A stretch of DNA of 64,000 nucleotides from Cryobacterium roopkundense (GCF_014200405.1 NZ_JACHBQ010000001.1:1302001-1366000), one strand, 5' to 3'; shown: positions 45,272 through 55,514, counted from the first letter of the stretch. The notes: generated from the sequence alone by a model not told the origin. Numbers and translations are program-made.

Positions 45272-46152
45272 TCCGTATCCGAGTCGGCCGGCGGGGAGGC
45301 CGCCTTGACGACCGGTGCAGTCTCCGTGCGCACGTCGTCAAGGCGACCCTGGGCAGCAAATACCCCGCCTCGATCGCCGCCGGGTCCCCGAAGTACCCAA
45401 GCGATGCCGACGGCAACAAGTGCGCCCGCCACCGGCCCGACAACGTAGGCCCAGTAGCTGCTGAAGTCCAGCAGGACGAGATCGGGGCCGAAGGATCTGG
45501 CCGGATTCATGGACGCTCCGCTGATCGGGCTGGACCACAGACCCGCAAGAACGATGTAGCTGCCGACACCGAGGGCGCCGAAAACTCCCACGTTCTGGGC
45601 ACCGGAGGCGGTGCCCAGAACAGTGCTGACGAGCCCGACGGTTAGCACGAGTTCCATCAGCATGGCCTGCCAGTCGGAGATGCCGGCGCCCGGAGTGGTC
45701 GCACCGAGGTCGCCGATCTTGCCGAGCAGGGCCCACAGAACCAGGCACGCGAGGGTCGAGCCAGCCAGCTGAGCGATGATATATCCAGGCACGCGGCGCC
45801 ACGGAAAATCACCCCGGGCCGCGAAGGCAAGGGTGACAGCGGGATTGAGATGAGCGCCGGAGACCGCCCCCATGAACAGAATGATCGCTACGACCATCAG
45901 TCCCGGGGCAGTGACCGCCGCCGCGCGCTCAATCGCACCGTCGGACTGGGCGTTCACGACGGCACCGCCCGCACCCACAAGAACGAGGAAGAAGGTGCCG
46001 AGCCACTCCGAGAAGAGTCGCCGCCACTCATACCGAGGGTCGTCGAAGTCGAACGATCGGCCGAACTCCAATGCCAAATGTGTGGATGCGCGTCGGCCGG
46101 CCTGATCGACGTTGCCGCCAGCCCCTGGCTCGTCCCTCTGATGATGTGCCAT
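45268..46152 (-). CDS. MIP-family aquaporin / glycerol facilitator
   Basis: The 294-residue protein from ATG 46152 (MAHHQRDEPG) has six helices and both pore motifs: HLNPAVTLAF (about residue 115) and SMNPARSFGP (about residue 235). An unusual hydrophilic N-terminal region of about 45 residues precedes helix 1, and a charged tail ends it. The aquaporin arginine after the second NPA is present. It lies 34 bp after the sulfatase gene on the same strand and may be co-transcribed. Confidence 0.92.
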   Translation of the reverse strand: MAHHQRDEPGAGGNVDQAGRRASTHLALEFGRSFDFDDPRYEWRRLFSEWLGTFFLVLVGAGGAVVNAQSDGAIERAAAVTAPGLMVVAIILFMGAVSGAHLNPAVTLAFAARGDFPWRRVPGYIIAQLAGSTLACLVLWALLGKIGDLGATTPGAGISDWQAMLMELVLTVGLVSTVLGTASGAQNVGVFGALGVGSYIVLAGLWSSPISGASMNPARSFGPDLVLLDFSSYWAYVVGPVAGALVAVGIAWVLRGPGGDRGGVFAAQGRLDDVRTETAPVVKAASPPADSDTD

Positions 46153-46186
46153 GTCCTTCTCCCTTCGTCCGCACTGGTGGGTGGGC

Positions 46187-48543
46187 CTACTCGCGCATGA
46201 GCATGGCCTGGGCTTCACGTTCGAGGTCGACGTACGGCTCCCCGCTCACGTCGACAGCGACGCGACGGATGGCTCCACAGGTGAAGGCCCATGGGGATTC
46301 ACCCGCGTACTGACCGGTCACGGGCTCGCCGCCATCGCGGCCGACGCACAGGCCTTCGCCGGCGATAGAGAACTTGCCCGGCTGAGTCTTGATCCGACCT
46401 TCCCCGACTTTCCTGTCCCCGTAATACAGGGACAGGATGCCCGTTGAGACGTGCGGCGGATCCTCGCCGTCTTTGCTGAAGGATGCGGAGAGGAGCAACT
46501 TCTCACCGGTCGGGAGGTCCTCCGTGGCATCGATGGTCTGTTGGAACAGGCCCACGAAGTTGTAGACGTAGTGCAGCCGATTGTTCTTCACGAACAGGGA
46601 GTGACCCCCGAACCGCGATCCCTGGGCGAACAACACGCCCTCGGCATCCGCTGTCGGAAGGTCGACCAGGGCACCGATGACGTAGGACCGGTTACGGATG
46701 CTCACGGCCTGGGACTCCGGAACCTCCGACGTATACGGGTAATAGACGTTGCGGTTGCGGGCCGCTGACAAGACCGGCCGGGGGGTGAGCATGATTTCAG
46801 GGCGGAGCGGTCGTCGAGGGGGAAGGCCTCGTTTGCTCCAGCCTCGGCGAACCATAGGTTCACCAGTTCGCGCACCCGGTCGGGATACTCGGCGGCGAGA
46901 TTCCGGACTTCGGCCGGGTCGTCGTCGGTGTGGTAAAGTTCCCACTCGTCGTCATTGAAGTGGCTCCAGCCGCTCAGCGTCGGGTGATTGGTGATGGCCT
47001 TCCACCCGTCATGCCAGATCGCCCGTGAACCAAGCATGGAGAAGAACTGCGTGCGCCGCGTCGTCGGAGCTGCGGCGTCGTCGAAGCTGTACCGCATGCT
47101 GACGCCGTCGAACCGGCTCTGTACGTGGCCCTTGATGCGGGTCGGCGGAACCACCCCGAGCACATCCAGGACCGTGGGAACGATGTCGACCGCATGATGG
47201 TACTGAGTGCGGAGCTCGCCCCTGGCCTGCGAACCCGTCGGCCAGGAGATGATGCAGGGGTCGCACGTGCCGCCATTGAACTCGTAGCGTTTCCACATCT
47301 TGAAGGGCGCATTGAAGGCCATCGCCCAGCCGTTGGGGTAGTGGTTGTATGTGCGCACCCCGCCGAGTTCGTCGAGTCGTTCGAGGTTGTCGGCGATTTC
47401 GTCGGGGATCCCGTTGGCGAACTTCATTTCGTTGACCGAACCGTTCGGCCCGCCCTCGCCGCTCGCGCCGTTGTCTGACACGACGATCACCATGGTGTTC
47501 TCGCGCTCGCCGATGTCGTCGAGGTAGTCGAGTAGTCGACCGATCTGATCGTCGGCGTGGGAGAGGAATCCGGCGTACACCTCTGCCATTCGACTGAAGA
47601 GCCGCTGCTCATCCGTCGACAGCGAGGCCCAGGGCCGGGTCTCGTCCAGCAGGGGGAATGGCAGTCCATCGGGACCGGTGCGGGTTTCGTAGGTTCCAAT
47701 CGGGTTGATCGCCGGGAGCACGGTGTTCTCGGGCACGATACCGAGCTCCTTTTGGCGCGCGAGCGTCTTCTCCCGCATGGCTTCGTACCCATCGTCAAAC
47801 TGGCCCCGGTATTTGTCGGCCCATTCCCGGGGCGCGTGGTGCGGTGCGTGTGCGGCCCCGGGCGCGTAGTAGAGGAAGAAGGGTTTGTCGGGCGCGATGA
47901 CTTTCGAGTCCTTGATGAACTCGATCGCCTTGTCGGTGATGTCCACGGAGAAGTGGTATCCCTCCTCCGGGAGTGTGGGCTGGTCGACCGGGTGGTTGTC
48001 GTGCACGAGGTCGGGGTACCACTGGTTCGTTTCCGCGCCCAGAAATCCGTACCACCGTTCGAAACCGCGGCCGGTTGGCCAATTGCGCCGAGTCGACGCG
48101 ACGTTCATCTCGTCGTCGGGGCAGAGGTGCCACTTGCCCACCATGTAGGTGTTCCAGCCGAGCTCGCCGAGGATTTCCGAGAGCATTCCGTTTTCCGGCG
48201 GCACGGTGCCGCTCGCATTCGGAAAGCCGATGGCGGCCTCGGTGATGCACGCCATGCTGTTGCGTGTGTGATTGCGTCCGGTCAGCAGGCACGAGCGGGT
48301 GGGGGAACACAGGGCAGTCGTGTGCCACTGGGTGTACCGGACGCCGTCGTTGGAAATGCGGTCGATGTTGGGCGTTGCGATCGGGCCGCCGTAGCTTGAG
48401 ATCGCGGAGTACCCCACATCGTCCAAAACGATGTAGACCACGTTGGGTGAACCTTTCGGCGCCTGGGGTGGTTCAAAGGGGGCCCAGTCCGGCTTGGAGT
48501 CCCTGATGTCTACGTTGATCGTGCCCTTGAACGGTGTTGGCAT
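46187..48543 (-). pseudogene. Arylsulfatase, frameshifted near the C-terminal third
   Basis: From ATG 48543 (MPTPFKGTINVDIRD) the sulfatase domain shows VYIVLDDVGYS metal ligands, the formylglycine motif CSPTRSCLLTGR, KWHL and VSDNGASGEGG. After DDRSAL near 46798 the frame changes and continues as EIMLTPRPVLSAARNR to GEPYVDLEREAQ, ending at 46187. Restoring one base (CTG-GAA) gives 785 residues, a normal length for this AtsA-like group. The enzyme cleaves sulfate esters and needs the FGE encoded just upstream. The core catalytic domain is unbroken, so partial activity is possible if the shift is genuine. Confidence 0.88.
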
Positions 48544-48553
48544 GGTTCTTCTC

Positions 48554-49552
48554 CTATTCGTTGCTTCCGTGTTGCGCAATCCCGACGGTTCTGAACCCGA
48601 TGTTTGCCGCGGATGAGTCGGGCGTATTCGAGGCGCGGGCCGAGTTTCGGTAGCGGTTGCAGTACGAGTCATGGCAGAGGAATGAGCCTCCCCGCATCGT
48701 GCGACGCGCCCCGGCAGGCGGGCCCGATGGGTTTCGATTCGGTGAGTAGGAGTAGTAGTGCTCATCCCACCAGTCCGAGCACCACTCCCAGACGTTTCCG
48801 ACGCTTTGCCACACTCCGAACGCGTTCGGCGCGAATTCCCTCACTGGAGCGGTGGTGAGCCAGCCGTCGTCCACCGTGTTGAGGGTGGGGAAGACGCCCT
48901 GCCAGGTGTTGCAGCGGTAGCGGTCGCCCCACTCGTCGCCCCATGGGAACGCTCGCCCGGGCAGACCGCCGCGGGAGGCGCACTCCCACTCGGCTTCGGT
49001 GGGCAGTCGCCTGCCGGCCCAGGCGCAGTAGGCCAGCGCGTCATTCCAGCTCACATGCACCGCAGGGTGGTCGTGAACGCCTTCGAGGGTCGACCGTGGC
49101 CCGGCAGGGTGTGTCCAGTCGGCACCGCGCACCCCCAGCCACCAGGGAATCTCGGGAGGTTGCCCGAGGATGTCCTCGGGATCGGCGGCCACCGCCAGGT
49201 GGAACACTGCCGAATATCCGTAAGTCTCTGCTTCCGTTCGATAACCGGTCTGGGCGACGAACCTGGCGAAAGCGGCATTCGTGACGGTCGTCGCGTCGAT
49301 CTGAAAGTTGTCCACCCAGACTTCGTGTACGGGCACTTCGCCGTCGCCCCGGTTGCCGGCGCCGGTGGAATCACCCATCAGAAAGCGCCGACCCGAGACC
49401 GTGGCCTGCTCGAGCTCGTGACGTGCCGGGTCGGGTGGGCGCGTGCGAACGTCGGCACCCGGTTGCGTGGGCCGGTCGTGGCCGGGTCTGGTTGGTGAGC
49501 AGCACGATCCGATGGGCGGTATGCGCTCAGGGCGGCTGTCATCGCTGATCAC
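48554..49552 (-). CDS. Formylglycine-generating enzyme (sulfatase maturase)
   Basis: The 332-residue FGE-sulfatase-domain protein oxidises the CxPxR cysteine of sulfatases to formylglycine. The active-site pair is seen in GGSFLCHDSYCNRYRNSAR, with RLPTEAEWECASRGG and GNVWEWCSDWW typical of the fold. GTG 49552 is the first start; the conserved domain begins about 50 residues later (SGRRFLMGDSTG), so a later start cannot be excluded. It lies ten bases before the sulfatase gene, an obvious enzyme-substrate pair. Confidence 0.93.
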   Translation of the reverse strand: MISDDSRPERIPPIGSCCSPTRPGHDRPTQPGADVRTRPPDPARHELEQATVSGRRFLMGDSTGAGNRGDGEVPVHEVWVDNFQIDATTVTNAAFARFVAQTGYRTEAETYGYSAVFHLAVAADPEDILGQPPEIPWWLGVRGADWTHPAGPRSTLEGVHDHPAVHVSWNDALAYCAWAGRRLPTEAEWECASRGGLPGRAFPWGDEWGDRYRCNTWQGVFPTLNTVDDGWLTTAPVREFAPNAFGVWQSVGNVWEWCSDWWDEHYYSYSPNRNPSGPPAGARRTMRGGSFLCHDSYCNRYRNSARASNTPDSSAANIGFRTVGIAQHGSNE

Positions 49553-49675
49553 TCCGCCATATCACTCCGGACCGGCCGATCTGTCAACCGTCCCGATCCC
49601 GAAACCATGTTGGCTCTACACAGACCCGGACGGGGGACGTAGCATTGATTCACCAAGAGCAATAGGTGGTATCTG

Positions 49676-49876
49676 ATGCTTGTCGTCATCCTCGCACTGT
49701 GCAACAACTGTGGGTTCAGGACGGCGCATCCGACGCGGTCCCGGGCCGTAGCCTCCCTCGAAGCACATGAAAACGAAACAGGCCATCTGCAGCAGTTGTA
49801 TTCCACGCCCGGCGATGGGTGGATTCGCTTCCGGATCCTGGATTTCACGCGAGCCACCCTCAGGCCCGCGGAGTAG
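49676..49876 (+). CDS. Small CxxC/H zinc-finger-like protein (hypothetical)
   Basis: A 66-residue frame starts at ATG 49676 after AGGTGG. It contains CNNCGFRTAHPTRSRAVASL followed by HENETGH, i.e. CxxC...HxxxxxH, a possible small zinc-binding fold. It fills much of the gap between FGE and the oxidoreductase. Coding sense is supported by the ribosome-binding site and the motif only. Confidence 0.45.
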   Translation: MLVVILALCNNCGFRTAHPTRSRAVASLEAHENETGHLQQLYSTPGDGWIRFRILDFTRATLRPAE

Positions 49877-50013
49877 CAGGTGTGCGAGATTGCGCCGGAC
49901 GCCCGGGTGCGGTGAGGTGTCAACCCGGCCGAGACCATGGAATGAGGCTGGCAGTGCGCTCCGAGGATCTGGGGGTGCGGAATATCCGCTTGTCGGGTAA
50001 CGTTTTTCTCCCC

Positions 50014-50931
50014 ATGCGAGCAATGACCTACAACGAATATGGAAGTCCCGACGTTCTGGAGCTCACCGAGCAACCCGTACCCAAGGTGGGCCCTGGCATG
50101 GTGCTCATCAGGGTGAAGGCCGCCGCGGTCAATCCGGTCGATTGGAAGGTCATGGCCGGATACCTGGACTCGATGCTCGACATCGACTTTCCGGTCATAC
50201 CGGGATGGGACGTCGCTGGGATCGTCGAGGCCGTAGGTGTCGATTCGCCCCTGTTTCAGGTGGGCGATGAGGTGATCTCCAACGGGCGCAAGGACTACGT
50301 CCACGGTGGCAGTTTCGCCGAGTTCATTGCCCTTCCGGAGCGCCTCGTGGCGCGAAAGCCGGCTTCGCTGAACTGGGAGCAGTCCGCAGGTCTGCCGCTC
50401 GCCGGGCTCACAGCATTCCAGGTGCTCACCCGTCTGGCGGTCGGAACCGGCGACACCGTTCTCATCCACGGTGGCGCCGGGGGAGTGGGCTCGCTCGGAA
50501 TCCAGATCGCTGTCGCTCGGGGCGCCCGGGTTATCGCCACCAGCTCGGCGGCCAACCACGACTTCCTCCGCGCTCTGGGGGCCGAACCCGTCGCCTACGG
50601 CGGCGGCCTGACCGAGCGCGTACGTGCGCTGGCTCCGGGAGGCGTCGACGTGGTGGCAGACTTCGTCGGTGGTGTCCTTGACACGACTCTGGCCGTGCTT
50701 GCGCCGGGCGGCCGACACGCCTCCGTCGCGGACGGAGAGGTCGTGGCTCACGGCGGCACGTGGATGTGGGTCGACCCGGCCGGGGCGGACCTGAAGCGGC
50801 TCGCGGATCTGGTCGACGAGCACGGGTTCAGCGTTGAGGTGGCGCGCAGCTTTCCCCTCGATCAGGCAGCGGATGCCTACAGGCTGAACATGCTCGGCCA
50901 CACCCGCGGCAAGATCGTCGTCACGCCCTAG
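50014..50931 (+). CDS. Quinone-oxidoreductase-like MDR family dehydrogenase
   Basis: The 305-residue zinc-independent medium-chain reductase starts at ATG 50014 (MRAMTYNEYGSPDVLEL). The longer frame from 49819 has no family match. Visible are VKAAAVNPVDWKVMAGYLD, the catalytic-domain GWDVAGIVEAVG and the NADPH motif VLIHGGAGGVGSLGIQIA. Catalytic zinc cysteines are absent. It probably reduces quinones or enones with NADPH. Its 3' end overlaps the convergent gene by 11 bp. Confidence 0.88.
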   Translation: MRAMTYNEYGSPDVLELTEQPVPKVGPGMVLIRVKAAAVNPVDWKVMAGYLDSMLDIDFPVIPGWDVAGIVEAVGVDSPLFQVGDEVISNGRKDYVHGGSFAEFIALPERLVARKPASLNWEQSAGLPLAGLTAFQVLTRLAVGTGDTVLIHGGAGGVGSLGIQIAVARGARVIATSSAANHDFLRALGAEPVAYGGGLTERVRALAPGGVDVVADFVGGVLDTTLAVLAPGGRHASVADGEVVAHGGTWMWVDPAGADLKRLADLVDEHGFSVEVARSFPLDQAADAYRLNMLGHTRGKIVVTP

Positions 50932-51271
50932 GCGTCAGGGGCTCTGGCGAGTCCCGCGTGGCAGTCAGCTTGACCTGGGCGGCGATCTCGGCATCGGAAC
51001 GGGCGTCGAAGACGCCCCACATGAAGTGCGTCGGTCCGCTCCCGTCGCTGCGTGCAGCGGATGCCCGCAGCGCCCAGCCGGAGGCGAGTGCGGCCGTTCC
51101 TAGCTCGGCGAGGGAGCCTGCTATGCGCTTTTTCACCACCTTGCCCGCCATAACGCTGCCGTTGTCGGCCAGACGCCAACCACGGTGATGCGCCAAGTGG
51201 TGCCCCACCTCTTCCTCGCTCAGCCACCACCGAAAGGACCGAGCGGGAGTCTCAAGCACTGTGATCGCCAT
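50921..51271 (-). CDS. Conserved hypothetical protein
   Basis: A 116-residue protein from ATG 51271 (MAITVLETPARSFRWWLSEE). No known domain was recognised. It is soluble, with RGWRLADNGSVMAGKVVKKRIAG as its most conserved-looking stretch. The convergent overlap with the oxidoreductase and divergent spacing from the heme oxygenase gene support it as a separate unit. Confidence 0.6.
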   Translation of the reverse strand: MAITVLETPARSFRWWLSEEEVGHHLAHHRGWRLADNGSVMAGKVVKKRIAGSLAELGTAALASGWALRASAARSDGSGPTHFMWGVFDARSDAEIAAQVKLTATRDSPEPLTPRA

Positions 51272-51448
51272 GTGGCTCACTGTACCTGCGGGAAGCCCGC
51301 CCAAGCTGGACGCCCTCTGCGGGTCGCAGAGCTCAGAATTGCCAGCATATTCTCAGGATCAGCGCTCAGAGTTATCAGTGTTGTGAGTCGGTGTCGCAGT
51401 ACGCACCGGATCGAGTTCATCCTTCAGACACCACATTAGGTAGCAGCC

Positions 51449-52069
51449 ATGCTCTCCAGCTCCTCGTCGGTACGAGTCTCCGTGCGTCGGGCCGATCTCC
51501 CCGCCCGGCTGCGTGACGAGACCTCGGATCTCCACCATGCGGTCGAACTGCGGATGGGACTCCCTGAATCGGTGCGGTCCCGCGGAGACTACAGCCGACT
51601 CTTGGCGCGCCTTTTCGCGGTTCATTCGGCCATTGAGACCAGGCTTGACGCCCCGTCTTGGAGCGAAGAGTGGCGCGCCATCGGCCTCGAACTCGTCGAC
51701 CACCAGAGGGCCAGCCTGCTGCGTGACGATCTACACAACCTGGGAGTGTCGCAGATACCCCCACCCGCACTTGCTCCGGAGCTGACAACTTTCGGACAGG
51801 CACTGGGTTGCCTGTACGTTGTTGAGGGATCTGCGGTGGGCGGACGTGTTCTCGCCCCCGCGATCCAGACAATCTTGGGACGGGTTCCCACAGCGTTCCT
51901 CGATGGGGAGACTCGTGGGCACCCGCACCCTTGGCAGGCCACACTCACGGCGCTGCGGCGCTTCGAGGATGGCCATGGTGACGGCGACGACGTGATTTTG
52001 GGCGCCCGCATCACCTTCCGCATGTTCGGACACAATGTAGCCCGGTCTACGTGGACCACCGCCGCCTGA
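51449..52069 (+). CDS. bphO: Biliverdin-producing heme oxygenase (BphO-like)
   Basis: The 206-residue all-helical protein has the proximal heme histidine in TSDLHHAVELRM (about residue 31) and the helix LGCLYVVEGSAVGGRVL typical of bacterial heme oxygenases. It opens heme to biliverdin, the chromophore of bacteriophytochrome. The phytochrome gene starts 19 bp inside its 3' end, so both are made together. Confidence 0.9.
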   Translation: MLSSSSSVRVSVRRADLPARLRDETSDLHHAVELRMGLPESVRSRGDYSRLLARLFAVHSAIETRLDAPSWSEEWRAIGLELVDHQRASLLRDDLHNLGVSQIPPPALAPELTTFGQALGCLYVVEGSAVGGRVLAPAIQTILGRVPTAFLDGETRGHPHPWQATLTALRRFEDGHGDGDDVILGARITFRMFGHNVARSTWTTAA

Positions 52070-54066
52070 TCCGCAGCGCACCCGATACTGTGGAGGGGGA
52101 GCGGGAGCGCCAGCAGGAATGTGTCAAGGAGCCCCTCCACATTCCCGGCGCGATCCAGCCGTACGGGGTGCTGCTCACGATGGATCCGACCACCTTCGAG
52201 GTCGTGCAGGTCAGCGAGAACTGTGCCGCTGTTCTCGGGGCTGATGTGCAGGCCGTTCTGGGCCAGTCCCTCGATGCTCTGGTCGGCCCCGCTGCGGCAG
52301 GCGAACTTCGGGATGTGCTCGCCGGCACGGGAACGGCCGTCAATCCCGTCGTGGTCGACGTGGGTGGGCGACGCTGCGACGCAATCATCCATAGATCCTC
52401 GGGACTTGTCGTCCTGGAGTTCGAACCGGCGGGTGACCCGGTGGCCGGCGGCCCGATCCCCGCCATCTATGCCGCCATCCAGCGGCTTTCCGCGTGCGAG
52501 AGCGTGGAGGAGTTGCGTGCCGCAACCGCGTTCGAGATCCGCAGAGTGACCGGCTATGACCACGTGATGCTGTACCACTTTCACCCCGATGGCCACGGAG
52601 AAATCGTCGGGGAGGATGTCGTCGATGGCGCGCACAGCTATCTCGGTCTCCACTTCCCGGCCTCCGACATCCCCAGCCAGGCGCGTCGGCTCTACCTGGG
52701 CAAGGCCTCACACATGATCGTGACATCCGAGTACGCACCGGCGCACCTCATTCCGGCTGCGAACCCGCGCACCGGCCAACCCATCGATCTGAGCGCCGCC
52801 GTGCTTCGAAGCGTGTCGCCGCACCATCTCCATTTCATGCGAAACATGGGCCAGGCGGCAACCCTGTCGCTCTCCCTCGTTTTCGACGGGGCGCTCATCG
52901 GAATGGTCACGTGCTCGCACCGGACCCCCCACCGCGTGCCCTATATCTATAGGCAGGCTTTCGAGATTCTCGCCAAGCAGGTGGCCTTGCAGCTCAGCGC
53001 CATGACCGAGATCGAGCGTCTGAAGCGACAACTTCAAATCCACAGTATTCGTGAACAGCTGGTCGAACGACTCGTGACCGGGGAGGCACCCGTGCAGGCG
53101 CTGCTACAGGGTTCTCCCACCATTTTGGATCTCCTCCCCGCGAACGGAGTCGTTGTGTCGCTGGATCGGCAGACCTTCTCACTCGGGGACGCGCCATCCG
53201 CGGCATCGGCGGCGGCGGCCGTCGACCTCCTCGCGGCTGATTGGTCACGGCTCCCGTTCGTCTCAGATTCCTTGGGTGTGGACCATGCCGCCCTCGCCCG
53301 CATCGTGCCGTCGTGTGCGGGACTGGTCATGCTGCCTTTCGGCGGACGGGGAGGATACGTCACCTGGTTCCGCGGCGAAGTCGCCCAGGGCGTGAACTGG
53401 TTGGGAGATCAATCGCCGGACAACCGGGATACCCCGTTGTCTCCCCGGAACTCCTTCTCGCAGTGGCGCAGCAGCGTGAGTGGGCGAAGCCTGCCGTGGG
53501 ACGCGCTGGAACTGGAGGAAACCAAGGAACTGCTCAGGGACCTGGACAGCGCGCTGCTGCGACGGGCCGAATCAAAGTTGGCCCACCTCGGGTTTCATGA
53601 TCCTCTGACGGGTCTGCCCAACCGACGATGGCTGATGGACCGTTTGGACGGGTTACTGGCCTTGGGCACAAACTCCCCGTCGATCGCCGTGCTCTTCATC
53701 GATCTTGACAAGTTCAAGCTCGTGAACGATTCTCTTGGCCACGAGATCGGGGACCTGGTGCTCGTCGCTTCTGGCGAGCGGATTGTGTCGGCCATTCGCG
53801 GCCAGGACCGGGTAGCGCGACTCGGCGGCGACGAGTTCATTGTGGTGTGCAGTGATGCGGATGCGGCCAGAGCCAGGGTGGTTGCGGATCGAATCGTCCA
53901 CGCCTTCCGGCGTCCGTTCGACCTTGCTGGACAACACGTCGTCATGACAGTTTCTGTGGGGGTGTCTGCAGCCGGGATCGGCGTCAAGGCAGCCGACGTG
54001 CTGAGGGAAGCCGATGCGGCGATGTACAGGGCCAAACAGGGCGGCGGCAACCAGACAATGCGGTGA
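52051..54066 (+). CDS. bphP: Bacteriophytochrome with GGDEF diguanylate cyclase output
   Basis: The 671-residue photosensor starts at GTG 52051. PAS-GAF-PHY sensory modules are followed by GGDEF. Cys24 (ECVKEPLHIPG) is the biliverdin attachment site, GAF has FPASDIPSQARRLY, and the PHY tongue has PRNSF. The cyclase (about 510-671) has active-site RLGGDEF and an intact RxxD inhibitory site (RGQD) five residues before it. It should link red/far-red light to c-di-GMP. The histidine-kinase output common in the family is replaced by the cyclase. Confidence 0.95.
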   Translation: MDHRRLIRSAPDTVEGERERQQECVKEPLHIPGAIQPYGVLLTMDPTTFEVVQVSENCAAVLGADVQAVLGQSLDALVGPAAAGELRDVLAGTGTAVNPVVVDVGGRRCDAIIHRSSGLVVLEFEPAGDPVAGGPIPAIYAAIQRLSACESVEELRAATAFEIRRVTGYDHVMLYHFHPDGHGEIVGEDVVDGAHSYLGLHFPASDIPSQARRLYLGKASHMIVTSEYAPAHLIPAANPRTGQPIDLSAAVLRSVSPHHLHFMRNMGQAATLSLSLVFDGALIGMVTCSHRTPHRVPYIYRQAFEILAKQVALQLSAMTEIERLKRQLQIHSIREQLVERLVTGEAPVQALLQGSPTILDLLPANGVVVSLDRQTFSLGDAPSAASAAAAVDLLAADWSRLPFVSDSLGVDHAALARIVPSCAGLVMLPFGGRGGYVTWFRGEVAQGVNWLGDQSPDNRDTPLSPRNSFSQWRSSVSGRSLPWDALELEETKELLRDLDSALLRRAESKLAHLGFHDPLTGLPNRRWLMDRLDGLLALGTNSPSIAVLFIDLDKFKLVNDSLGHEIGDLVLVASGERIVSAIRGQDRVARLGGDEFIVVCSDADAARARVVADRIVHAFRRPFDLAGQHVVMTVSVGVSAAGIGVKAADVLREADAAMYRAKQGGGNQTMR

Positions 54067-54098
54067 GCACCGGCTCGTGGGCGCGGCCCCTACCTCAC

Positions 54099-55514
54099 TC
54101 AATCCGAGTGCGCGAGCCGGTGGATCTCCCGGAGGAAGAACCGCTGTGCCGTTCCGGATGAATCGTCGTTCACGAAGACGAACCGGCAGGGGCCGACGGG
54201 ATTCAGACCCTGGGGGAGGGCGAGCACACCGTAGTCGGACTGAACCTTTTCGACGAGCGCTCGGAGTCGGCCATCATTAACGGAGTCCACCGGAACCCTC
54301 ACGTGCGTGTGCACGTCGATCTGGGAGATGCCGAAACCGCTGCCGCGGTAGGCGGAGATCTGAGGCTCGCGCTGGAGGAGGTGCGCGATAGGCGCGCAGG
54401 CGGTGACGCGCGGATTCACTTCAATCACGCGGCCGTCGATGAGGTCGAGGCACACAAGCCCCGCGAGCGCCAGTGTGCTGTTGCACGTGAGTCGATCATA
54501 GATTGCCTGTACTGCCGCCAGCTGACTGTTCTCGATGGCGGGCGTCCACCGTGCGCCGATACACCTCCCCGCGGAATCCACGACCTGCTTGTGCGCTTCA
54601 AGAATGTGCGCAGTGCCGTCGCCGGGGAGGTACGCGGAAACACCGTGCGGCGTGCCGGCGAGAAACTCCTGCACCTGGAAACGCCGGGGTACACCACCGG
54701 TGCGAGCCAGCACATTCAGGTGGTGGTCGATGTCCCTGACGCCGGACCCGCTGCCGGGGTGGAAATAGACGCCGATTCCGGCCGCCCCGCCGGCAGGCTT
54801 GAAGACATAGCGACCGCTAGAGGGAAGGTCCTCAAGGTGTCTGGCCCGCCACTCGTTGCGAGTCAAGGTGAGCGTTCTCGGGATCGGCACACCGCTGCTC
54901 CGCAACACCTCCATGGCGTTGTTCTTGTCCATCAGGACGGAGGTTGCGCGGGCCTGGCTCGCCAGGGGGTCGTCCAGCACGCCCAGAGTGCGGGCGAATT
55001 CTTCGTCGAGTACAAAAGCCAGCAGCGAGGCGCTGCCGGCGCGGTAGTGAGCTGCCGCGGCGTCTGACAATGTCCCGACGTGCCAGCTCATGTCGCCTGG
55101 GAGCGAGACGGCTGTATCCGCCGCGTGATCAGCGGTGAGCACCATTCGGCTCTGCGACGTTGCCAGGCTGATGCCGGTGAGGGCGGCCCAGATACCTGCG
55201 TTCACGTCGAGACACCGGGAGAGGTGATCGATCGCCGCGGAGCTGTCATGCGGCATCCGGATGATAAAGATATCGTCAGGGCTCGTGTACAGGTGACCCT
55301 GGATTCCGCTGTCAATCCCGCCCGGGTCGGTGCACCAAAAGGTACGCAGCAGCGAAGCGTCGCCGAATACCGCGGAGGTTGACAGGGCGATGATGAGCCC
55401 GCCCGGGGCGTGTCCGACTACCGTGCCCAAGTGAGCGGTGTCGGAGCGAGTGGCCGCTGAGACGGTCCTGATGACTCCGTGGAACGCGTCTACGTGTAAG
55501 CCGGTTGGAGCCAT
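54099..55514 (-). CDS. ATP-grasp domain protein
   Basis: The 471-residue protein has a unique N-terminal 170 residues and then an ATP-grasp fold: pre-domain SVLMDKNNAMEVLRSSGVPIPRTL, nucleotide loop YVFKPAGGAAGIGVYF, VQEFLAGTPHGVSAYL and the metal-binding VIEVNPRVT. Such enzymes join a carboxylate to an amine or thiol through an acyl phosphate. It is divergent from the gene at 55617 and the metalloprotease. Possibilities are peptide ligation or a side-chain linkage on a partner protein; no substrate is apparent. Confidence 0.85.
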   Translation of the reverse strand: MAPTGLHVDAFHGVIRTVSAATRSDTAHLGTVVGHAPGGLIIALSTSAVFGDASLLRTFWCTDPGGIDSGIQGHLYTSPDDIFIIRMPHDSSAAIDHLSRCLDVNAGIWAALTGISLATSQSRMVLTADHAADTAVSLPGDMSWHVGTLSDAAAAHYRAGSASLLAFVLDEEFARTLGVLDDPLASQARATSVLMDKNNAMEVLRSSGVPIPRTLTLTRNEWRARHLEDLPSSGRYVFKPAGGAAGIGVYFHPGSGSGVRDIDHHLNVLARTGGVPRRFQVQEFLAGTPHGVSAYLPGDGTAHILEAHKQVVDSAGRCIGARWTPAIENSQLAAVQAIYDRLTCNSTLALAGLVCLDLIDGRVIEVNPRVTACAPIAHLLQREPQISAYRGSGFGISQIDVHTHVRVPVDSVNDGRLRALVEKVQSDYGVLALPQGLNPVGPCRFVFVNDDSSGTAQRFFLREIHRLAHSD

